A stretch of 64,000 nt of DNA from Micromonospora antibiotica (GTDB taxonomy: Bacteria; Actinomycetota; Actinomycetes; Mycobacteriales; Micromonosporaceae): the NCBI RefSeq assembly GCF_017599305.1, contig NZ_JAGFWR010000002.1, positions 186,001 through 250,000 on the forward strand, written 5' to 3'. Numbering within the stretch: the first letter of the stretch is position 1; each line of letters starts with the position of its first letter. The notes beneath the pieces are model-generated. The model made no database searches, was not told where the DNA came from, and was given only the letters and a program-made list of their open reading frames with translations. Positions 58,166 to 64,000 of this stretch are shown here, one piece after another. Both the position numbers and the translations under genes were made by a program.

Positions 58166-59071
58166 TCAGGACAGGAACTTGTCCAGGGCGGCCTCGATGG
58201 TGCCGCTGTCCGGGGCCGCGTACGCCTTCATCGTCGTCTTGTTGTACGAGATGAAGCTCGGGCACCGGGTGGCCGGGGCGTTGACGACCCCGCCGTCGCC
58301 GATCTTCTCGGCCGTCTTCGCGGCGAAGAAGGTCAGCTGGTAGCGCGAGGAGATGTAGGAGACGCTGACGTTCTTGCCGTCGCTCGCCTTGTAGTCGCAC
58401 TTCTTGGGCGCGCCCTCGCTGCCCGGGACCATCGACATGCAGCCGACCACCGACACGGTGGTGAAGTCGGCCGACTTGGCGTAGTACCGCTTGTCGGAGC
58501 CGACCAGCTTCGACGACCAGAACGTCGGCCGCTCCGGGTTGTTCGAGAAGACGTACGCCTTGGCGGTGGTCGGGCCGCTGTAGGTGGCGGCGTTGAGGAT
58601 CGGGCTGCCGTCGCAGACCGACGACAGGTCGCTGGAGTAGCGCGCAGTCACCGCGTTGTTGTTGTTGTTGTTGTTCGGCTGCTCCGGCGACGACTCGGAC
58701 GGCTGCGCGGTCGGCGGGGTGTCCGTGCCGCTGCCGGTCCCGGGCCCGGGAGCGGTGGTCGCGACCGGGTCCGGCGTCGGGTCGGCCTCGTCGTCACCGA
58801 CCAGGGCGAGCCCGATCCCGGCGCCGCAGAGCGCGAGGATGAGGACCACCGCGCCGACGATGAGGCCGATGACCAGGCCCCGGTTCGACTTCTGCGGCGG
58901 CACGGGAACACCGAACTGCGGGGCCTGCCCGTACTGCGGGGCCTGCCCGTACTGCGGGGCCTGGCCCGGCTGGCCGTACGCCGGGTAACCGGCGGGCGGG
59001 GCCGGTGGCCCGCTCCACGGGGTGACGTTCGGATCCGGCTGTTCTCCGTACGGAGGGTGACTGTTGCTCAT
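58166..59071 (-). CDS. Pro/Gln-rich single-pass membrane protein with extracellular domain
   Basis: A 301-aa protein. Residues 1-60 are a cytoplasmic Pro/Gly/Tyr/Gln-rich tail with the unit GQAPQY repeated; residues ~65-91 are one membrane helix (LVIGLIVGAVVLILALCGAG); residues ~92-140 are a Pro/Thr/Ser linker ending in a run of seven Asn; residues ~143-301 are a small extracellular domain with Cys residues (SSVCDG, GCMSM, KKCDY, TRCPSF) likely in disulfides. This layout is common among actinomycete cell-surface proteins of unknown function. ATG 59071 is the start. Confidence 0.75.
   Translation of the reverse strand: MSNSHPPYGEQPDPNVTPWSGPPAPPAGYPAYGQPGQAPQYGQAPQYGQAPQFGVPVPPQKSNRGLVIGLIVGAVVLILALCGAGIGLALVGDDEADPTPDPVATTAPGPGTGSGTDTPPTAQPSESSPEQPNNNNNNNAVTARYSSDLSSVCDGSPILNAATYSGPTTAKAYVFSNNPERPTFWSSKLVGSDKRYYAKSADFTTVSVVGCMSMVPGSEGAPKKCDYKASDGKNVSVSYISSRYQLTFFAAKTAEKIGDGGVVNAPATRCPSFISYNKTTMKAYAAPDSGTIEAALDKFLS
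58655..58675. repeat. (GTT)7 triplet repeat encoding poly-Asn
   Basis: Seven uninterrupted GTT triplets on the plus strand read as seven AAC Asn codons on the minus strand. Such a tract can change length by slippage, altering the linker but not the frame. Confidence 0.9.
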
Positions 59072-59353
59072 CTGAAGCCCTTATCGCTGTCGACGGTACC
59101 CAGGCACTGGATCATCGGTCAGGGTAGTGAGCGGCACAAACCGAGGCGCTCGTTGTCGGGTGGCAATCAACCCCGGTCGACCACGCGGGGTGAGACGAGG
59201 TAACGGTGTGTGTCCGGTGGTGTTTCGTCGGCGGGAACGCCGCCACCGAAACGGGAGCGCTGGGCGCCGAATGTAGGGCACGGAAAAGGGATTCGGCCCG
59301 GAACGTGCCTTCCGTGCCAGCCACTGCGAGAAGGGTTCACAATGTGACGTAGA

Positions 59354-60250
59354 TCATTGCTCGCCATCTCGGTGATCGGCACCCGCCGGCCGCCCGGCCG
59401 ACCGTTCGCCACGGCTCACCACCTCGGTGGCGGTCCGGACCACGGCCCGGTCGAGCAGCCGGCCGGCCGCGTCGGTGGCCACCCCTGAACCCTCCCGACC
59501 GGCCCGTTCCCACGCGTCGAGCACCGCTCTGGCGGCGGCCACCTCTGCCGCCGTCGGGGTGAACGCCGCATTGATCGTCGCGAGCTGACCCGGGTGGATG
59601 GCGGTGCGGGCCCGGAACCCCTGCCGCAGCAGGATGCCGGTGGTGCGTTCCAGCAGCTGCGGATCACGCAGCGCCGTTTCCACCGGGCCGACCGGCGCGA
59701 CGATCCCCACCGCCGCCGAGGCCACCACCACCTGCGACCGGATCGGCGCGAACTCGGCCCGGTCCGGCCCCGGTTGCAGGCCCAGTTCCCCGGCCAGGTC
59801 CGCCTCGCCGAGCCCCAGCCGCAGCACCCGGGGCGCGGCCGCGACCTGCGCGACGGTCAGCACGCCACGGGCGGTCTCGACCAGGGCCACCACACCGAAG
59901 GTGCGCTCGGCCAGCCCGAGTCGACGTTCCGCCGCGCCGAGCGCCCGGTCCACCTCGTGCAGCAGCTCCGGCTCCGCTTTGGGCACCCACACGCCGGCCG
60001 CCGCCGCCGACAGCACCGCCACGTCCGCCTCGACCTGGTCGCTGTTGATCCGGACCCACCGCTGCCCGGGGTCGGTCACGTCGGCGAGCGCGTCGGCCAC
60101 CGTGCGGCGGGCCTGTTCTTTGTGGGCCGGGGTGACGGCGTCCTCCAGGTCCAGCACGAGGGCGTCCGCCCCCCGACCCGGGGCCTTGCCGATGAGGTCC
60201 GCCCGGTCACCCGGGACGTACAGGTAGCTGCGCGCGACGGGCCGCACCAC
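59354..60250 (-). CDS. HpcH/HpaI aldolase, citrate lyase beta-like (CitE) enzyme
   Basis: A 298-aa TIM-barrel protein. RSYLYVPGDRADLIGKA opens the CitE-like family; DALVLDLEDAVTP carries the metal-binding Glu-Asp; RWVRINS and VWVPKAEP follow; FGVVALVETARGVL gives the second metal-ligand Glu; RTAIHPGQLATIN is the CoA/acid-binding end. Members cleave or thioester-hydrolyse malyl-, citramalyl- or beta-hydroxyacyl-CoA. It is the last gene of the leftward operon, 5 bp after the hydantoinase stop. GTG 60250 follows AGGGGG. The final ~15 residues are irregular. Confidence 0.85.
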   Translation of the reverse strand: MVRPVARSYLYVPGDRADLIGKAPGRGADALVLDLEDAVTPAHKEQARRTVADALADVTDPGQRWVRINSDQVEADVAVLSAAAAGVWVPKAEPELLHEVDRALGAAERRLGLAERTFGVVALVETARGVLTVAQVAAAPRVLRLGLGEADLAGELGLQPGPDRAEFAPIRSQVVVASAAVGIVAPVGPVETALRDPQLLERTTGILLRQGFRARTAIHPGQLATINAAFTPTAAEVAAARAVLDAWERAGREGSGVATDAAGRLLDRAVVRTATEVVSRGERSAGRPAGADHRDGEQ

Positions 60251-60255
60251 GCCCC

Positions 60256-61719
60256 CTACCGCGCGGTCCGGGCCACGTAGCGGCCCTGCGGGTCACCGGT
60301 TACCTTGCCGTCGACCAGGACGTGCGCGCCCCGCACGAAGGTGTCGGTGACCCGGGCGGTCAGGTCGAACCCCTCGAACGGGGTGTACTCCTGGGTGGAC
60401 TCGGAGTCCTCGGCGCGGACCGTCCAGGCGCTGTCCGGATCGACCAGGCACAGGTCGGCGTCGTACCCCTCGGCGATCGCGCCCTTGCCGGCCAGGCCGA
60501 ACCGTCGGGCCGGGTTCCACGAGGTCAGCGCCGCCACCCGGGACAGCGGCAGGCCGCGCCGCCGGCCCTCGGTCACCAGACCCGGCAGCAGGTACTCGGC
60601 CCCACCGAAGCCCGACTTGGCCAGGAAGATGTCGTCGCGCGGCTGGCCGAACTTGACCTCGTCCTTGCAGCAGGCGTGGTCGCTGACCACCCAGTCGACC
60701 CGACCGGCGAGCAGGTGCGCCCAGAGCGCCTCCACGTCCTCGCGGGGACGCAGCGGCGGGTTCACCTTGCCGCCGAGGCCGTGCGCGGTGGTGATGTCGG
60801 CCAGCAGGTGCCCGATGGTGACCTCCCGGCGGAAGTCGATGTGCGGGAACGCCTCGGCCATCCGCAGCGCGGCGTCGAGCGCCTTGGCCGAGGACAGGTG
60901 CAGCAGGTTGACGTTCGGCAGCCCGGTCTCGTGGGCCAGGTACGAGGCGATCGAGACCGCCAGCCCCTCGGAGTGCGGCGGCCGGGAGGCGTGGTACGCC
61001 TCCAGCCCGGTCAGCCGGCCCTCCTGCTCCACCTGCCGGGTGTAGGCGCTCATGATCTCGGCGGTCTCGCAGTGCAACGACAGCGAGATCTGCGCCGCCA
61101 GGTCGGGGAAGCGTTCCCGGGCGGCCTGCACGCCGCGCATCACGAACTCGAAGTGCGCGTAGTCGTACCGCTCGTCGTCGGGGATCATCAGGAAGGAGTT
61201 CTGGTCGGCCGAGCGACCGTGCAGGCCGTGCCCGCCGTAGAACATGAAGATCTTGAAGGAGGTCACCCCGAACCGCTCGACCAACTCCGGGATCTCCCCG
61301 ATGTGCTCGCGCATCATCGGGGCGAGATGGAAGCCGTAGTCGATGTGCGACCGGCCCTCGCAGGCGGCCAGCACCTCCGGGAAGAAGTCCGCGTACCGGC
61401 CACCACGGTTGAGGTAGTACTGCCCGGTGCGCATGTACGTCAGCGCCGTTGTCACGCCGCCCTGGGCCGATGCCCGGCTCTCCGAGGCGGTGTCCTCCCC
61501 CAGCGGATTGTAGATGCCCCAGTGCTGGTGGGCGTCGATGACGCCGGGAAAGGCCAGCCTTCCCTGGCCGTCGAGCACCGTGGCGGCTTCCCGTGCCTCG
61601 ATCCCCGGGGCGACCCGGCTGATCCGGCCGTCGGTGATCGCCACGTCCACGGGTTCGGCGTCGGGCCGGTCGTGCCGGACCACCCGGACGTCGCGCAGCA
61701 GCAGGTCGTAGGTACTCAT
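60256..61719 (-). CDS. Dihydroorotase/hydantoinase-type amidohydrolase
   Basis: A 487-aa TIM-barrel metal hydrolase. LAFPGVIDAHQHWGIYNPLG carries the HxH pair; TSFKIFMFYGG has the carboxylated Lys position; LHCETAE, NLLHLSSAKALDAA and WVVSDHACC supply the remaining His and the catalytic Asp. The C-terminal WNPARRFGLAGKGAIAEGYD is typical of the group. It opens a cyclic amide such as a hydantoin, dihydropyrimidine, allantoin or imide; which one is not clear. The Cys residues after the catalytic Asp are unusual. ATG 61719 follows GAGGAG and overlaps the MmgE/PrpD stop (ATGA). Confidence 0.86.
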   Translation of the reverse strand: MSTYDLLLRDVRVVRHDRPDAEPVDVAITDGRISRVAPGIEAREAATVLDGQGRLAFPGVIDAHQHWGIYNPLGEDTASESRASAQGGVTTALTYMRTGQYYLNRGGRYADFFPEVLAACEGRSHIDYGFHLAPMMREHIGEIPELVERFGVTSFKIFMFYGGHGLHGRSADQNSFLMIPDDERYDYAHFEFVMRGVQAARERFPDLAAQISLSLHCETAEIMSAYTRQVEQEGRLTGLEAYHASRPPHSEGLAVSIASYLAHETGLPNVNLLHLSSAKALDAALRMAEAFPHIDFRREVTIGHLLADITTAHGLGGKVNPPLRPREDVEALWAHLLAGRVDWVVSDHACCKDEVKFGQPRDDIFLAKSGFGGAEYLLPGLVTEGRRRGLPLSRVAALTSWNPARRFGLAGKGAIAEGYDADLCLVDPDSAWTVRAEDSESTQEYTPFEGFDLTARVTDTFVRGAHVLVDGKVTGDPQGRYVARTAR

Positions 61720-63182
61720 GCTTTCACTCCTCGGGGTGTGTCGTGGGTGGCCACCGCGGTGGCCGCTGCCGGTACGGCCGCCGCGAGCAGCCCGGTCAGC
61801 CGCCGGACGTCCGGGGCCCGGTCCAACCGGCCGATCTCCTGTTCGACCGACGCGGCGACCTCCTCGGGCAGTCGGCCGGCGACGTTGTGCCGGAACTTCA
61901 CCGCCAGCTCCGCGCGGGACAGGGGGCGTTGCGGTCCGCCCCGGTTGGTCAGCACCTCCTCGGTCCACTCCCGCCCGTCGTGGGTGACCACCCGCAGGAC
62001 GGCCGGGAACTGGTACGGGAAGATCCGGTCGCAGCGCGCGTCGGGCACCACCTCCACCCGGTCCATCACCGCCCGGCGGGACTCCTCGACCGCGAGGGCG
62101 TCGGTGAAGTCGTCCGGGCCGACGCCCAGCACGCCACCGCCGTGCAGCCCCGCAGCCACCGCGTACGGGCCGCTGAACTGCGCCTCGTAGCCGGTGGCGG
62201 GACGACGCTTGCGGTCGATGGGCTGACCGATCGTGCGGATCACCGGGGTGGGCACCCCGAGGGTCGCCTGCGCCACGTCCTGCGGGGTCACCCCCCGCGC
62301 CCGCAGGGCCAGGGCGGCGTCGATGGCCGCGTGGGTGAAGTGGTTCGCTGGGTACGGCTTGAAGAAGATGTCCGGCACCGCCCAGTCGACGCCCAACCCA
62401 CGGACAATCTCCGCCGGGTCGTACTCGCCGCGCAGGAACGCCTCGAAGAAGCCGAAGCGCCCCTCCAGCACCGTCGGTGGGCCGGTGATTCCGTGCCGGG
62501 CCAGGCTGGCGGCGGTGACCGCCGAGTGGGCCGCCCACCCGCAGTGGATCCGCTTGACCGTGCCGCCGGTGCGGTTGGCCTCGATCAGGCCGGCGGCCAT
62601 CGAGGCGGCCACCCCGAGCGCGTCGAGGGTCCGGTCGCCGTCCAGCCCGAACAGCCGGGCGGCGGCCACCGCGCCACCGAGGGTGCCGCAGATCGAGGTG
62701 GCGTGCTGACCGTGTTCGAAGAAGACCGAGTTGCCGGCGGCCCGGTCGTAACCGGCCATCCCGAGCCGGACGCAGACCTCCAGGCCGACGGCGATCGCGG
62801 CGACCGTCTCCGCGCCGGAGGCACCGGTGAGTTCGGCGGCGGCGAGCGCGGCGGGCACCACCGACGCGCTCGGGTGCAGCACCGACGGCAGGTGGGTGTC
62901 GTCGTAGTCGAGGGAGTGCGCCAGCACCCCGTTGGCGAAGGCGGCCAGCGGGGCCGGCACCGGGGTGGGCAGTCCGATCGCCGTCGCCCGGCCCAGGCCA
63001 CCCTGCTCCCGGACATGCTCCAGGGCGGCCCGGCTGGTCGGCAGGTCGACCGCGGCCACGCAGAGGCCGACGACGTCGAGCACCCGGTTGCGGACGCTGT
63101 CGACCACCTCGGCGGGGAGGGCGGTGGCGGGGGTCTCGGCGGCGAAGACGGCGAGTTGCCGTCCGAGGGTCGACTCAGGCAC
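61716..63182 (-). CDS. MmgE/PrpD family protein
   Basis: A 488-aa protein of the 2-methylcitrate dehydratase/cis-aconitate decarboxylase superfamily. Signatures are LAHSLDYDDTHLPSVLHPSA (the DDTH site), EVCVRLGMAG, HATSICGTLGGAVAAARLF, RIHCGWAAHSAV and FFKPYPANHFTHAAID. Family members dehydrate, decarboxylate or isomerise small tri- or dicarboxylic acids. GTG 63182 overlaps the cyclase gene by 8 bp. Together with the hydantoinase, cyclase and CitE-like enzyme it suggests stepwise breakdown of a cyclic, carboxylated substrate (inference). Confidence 0.88.
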   Translation of the reverse strand: MPESTLGRQLAVFAAETPATALPAEVVDSVRNRVLDVVGLCVAAVDLPTSRAALEHVREQGGLGRATAIGLPTPVPAPLAAFANGVLAHSLDYDDTHLPSVLHPSASVVPAALAAAELTGASGAETVAAIAVGLEVCVRLGMAGYDRAAGNSVFFEHGQHATSICGTLGGAVAAARLFGLDGDRTLDALGVAASMAAGLIEANRTGGTVKRIHCGWAAHSAVTAASLARHGITGPPTVLEGRFGFFEAFLRGEYDPAEIVRGLGVDWAVPDIFFKPYPANHFTHAAIDAALALRARGVTPQDVAQATLGVPTPVIRTIGQPIDRKRRPATGYEAQFSGPYAVAAGLHGGGVLGVGPDDFTDALAVEESRRAVMDRVEVVPDARCDRIFPYQFPAVLRVVTHDGREWTEEVLTNRGGPQRPLSRAELAVKFRHNVAGRLPEEVAASVEQEIGRLDRAPDVRRLTGLLAAAVPAAATAVATHDTPRGVKA

Positions 63183-64000
63183 GACCGACCACCGCCAGCG
63201 GCCGGACCGGGGAGCCGGTGGCGCCGTACAGGGCGAGCGGGGCCATCAGGAAGGTGAACTCGTGGACCCCGTCGCGGGCGATCTCCTCCAGCGCCATCGT
63301 CTCGATCAGATAGATGCCGTGCTCGACCAGCAGCACCCGGTGTGCCGGCAGGGCGCTGTGTCCCTGGCCGGGACGCAGGCACTCGAAGGCGATGGTGTCC
63401 GCACCGGCGGCGTGCACCCCCGCGGCGGCCAGCCACTGCGCGCCCGCCGTGCTGATGCCCGGCACACCCGACTCCCGGCCGACGTACCGGCCGGGGTCCT
63501 CGTCGTCGAAGTGCCGACCCCAGCCGCTGCGGATCAGCACCACGTCGCCCGCCTGCACCGGGGTTCCCTGGCGGCGTACGGCGGCGTCGAGGTCGGCCGG
63601 GGTGATCTCGTAGCCGGGCGGGCAGTCCGGCAGGTCGAGCGCGGCGGGGACGTCGAGCAGGACACCCCGGCGCACCATCGGCGCGACCGTGTGCACACCC
63701 AACTCGGTGAACCGCCCACCGGCCTGGGCGGCGGCGGCGTCCGCGCCGCCGTGCAGCCGGCCGTCGTGGGAGACGTGGGCCAGCGCGTCGACGTGGGTGC
63801 CGACGTGGGTCCCCATCACCAGCAGGTCGTTGGCGGCGGACCCACCGTCGGCGCGGACCATGTCACCGTGGCGGCGGGGCATGCTGAGCCAGAACGGCGG
63901 ATGGTTCGGCGACTGCGGCATGCCGATCGAGAGCTGCCGGCCGAGGTCGTAGATCGCTACGCCGGCGCGGACGGCGTCGAGCAGCCGGTCGGCGTGTCGG
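63175..64000 (-). CDS. Cyclase/kynurenine formamidase-like metal hydrolase, 5' end outside window
   Basis: At least 275 aa; the reading frame remains open to the right edge without a start codon, and the segment AIYDLGRQLSIGMPQSPNHP at the edge is the family opening, so the true start is beyond 64000. GTHVGTHVDALAHVS carries the metal-binding His/Asp motif HxxxHxDxxxH. VLIRSGWGRHF and HRVLLVEHGIYLIE are typical of the group. These enzymes hydrolyse amide or ester bonds in small molecules, often ring-opened amides. It is the first visible gene of the leftward four-gene operon. Confidence 0.88.
   Translation of the reverse strand, partial: RHADRLLDAVRAGVAIYDLGRQLSIGMPQSPNHPPFWLSMPRRHGDMVRADGGSAANDLLVMGTHVGTHVDALAHVSHDGRLHGGADAAAAQAGGRFTELGVHTVAPMVRRGVLLDVPAALDLPDCPPGYEITPADLDAAVRRQGTPVQAGDVVLIRSGWGRHFDDEDPGRYVGRESGVPGISTAGAQWLAAAGVHAAGADTIAFECLRPGQGHSALPAHRVLLVEHGIYLIETMALEEIARDGVHEFTFLMAPLALYGATGSPVRPLAVVGRA

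Noticed and set aside
61743..63257. 504-residue plus-strand open frame across MmgE/PrpD
   Set aside because: Antisense shadow with Arg/Gly-rich composition; the minus-strand operon is coherent.
1..64000. tRNA, rRNA, transposase, integrase or prophage genes
   Set aside because: None was recognised on either strand; accessory-looking segments show no attachment sites or mobility genes.

Overview
This 64 kb window comes from a very GC-rich, mycelial-type actinomycete, most probably Micromonospora or a close relative of the Micromonosporaceae. The evidence is third-position GC saturation, frequent GTG starts, 4-bp GTGA/ATGA coupled gene overlaps, secreted CAZymes with Pro/Thr linkers and CBM2 or CBM20 modules, a desferrioxamine cluster under DmdR/IdeR-type iron boxes, and many strong hairpins without U-tracts between converging genes. 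I see no rRNA, tRNA, CRISPR array, integrase or transposase.

Layout. 1-10 kb: a cut-off FAD dehydrogenase diverging from a PucR-type regulator, a CopC-CopD copper protein, kynureninase, a CPA1 Na+/H+ antiporter, and two XRE regulators with helical-repeat C-termini, the second coupled to a 55-aa protein. 10-20 kb: a secreted polysaccharide-degrading island with pectinesterase, GH18 chitinase, PL9 pectate lyase, GH13 alpha-amylase with two CBM20 domains, and a CBM2 pectinesterase. The two proteins that share an unassigned N-terminal module also share the same promoter/operator layout: -35, 18 bp, -10, then the palindrome GAAAGCGCTTTC. A decayed LtrA-like fragment sits between the amylase and the second pectinesterase.

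20-26.4 kb: a tight six-gene operon of the STM4011-STM4015 families: two tandem leucine-rich STM4015 proteins, an ATP-grasp-like STM4014, a sulfatase-superfamily STM4013, and two radical SAM enzymes (STM4012, STM4011). I know of no established function for this set. 26.5-38 kb: a desferrioxamine-type hydroxamate siderophore locus with desABCD and an exporter read leftward, a siderophore MFS and siderophore-interacting reductase, and, divergent from these, a cytosolic penicillin-acylase-like hydrolase with a second DesC-like acyltransferase. Two iron boxes lie at the promoters.

38-42 kb: a mixed stretch with an SDR/TetR pair sharing a palindromic operator, small single genes, and two short tandem-repeat tracts. 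42-49.5 kb: a five-gene coupled operon of SWIM zinc finger, unrecognised 462-aa protein, VWA protein, MoxR-type AAA+ ATPase and a DUF5682/YehM-like protein, resembling E. coli yehLMPQ and the MoxR-VWA ternary systems. 49.5-59 kb: a secreted HExxH protein with discoidin and Fn3 domains, a Tat-exported PHP phosphoesterase, a large M14 carboxypeptidase, a fusion of a degenerate NMN-adenylyltransferase-like domain to a methyltransferase, and a Pro-rich membrane protein. 59.3-64 kb: a leftward catabolic operon of cyclase, MmgE/PrpD, hydantoinase-like amidohydrolase and CitE-like lyase, cut by the window edge.

The best candidates for little-described biology are the STM4011-4015 operon with its duplicated LRR protein and conserved C-terminal tail, and the SWIM/VWA/MoxR/DUF5682 operon.
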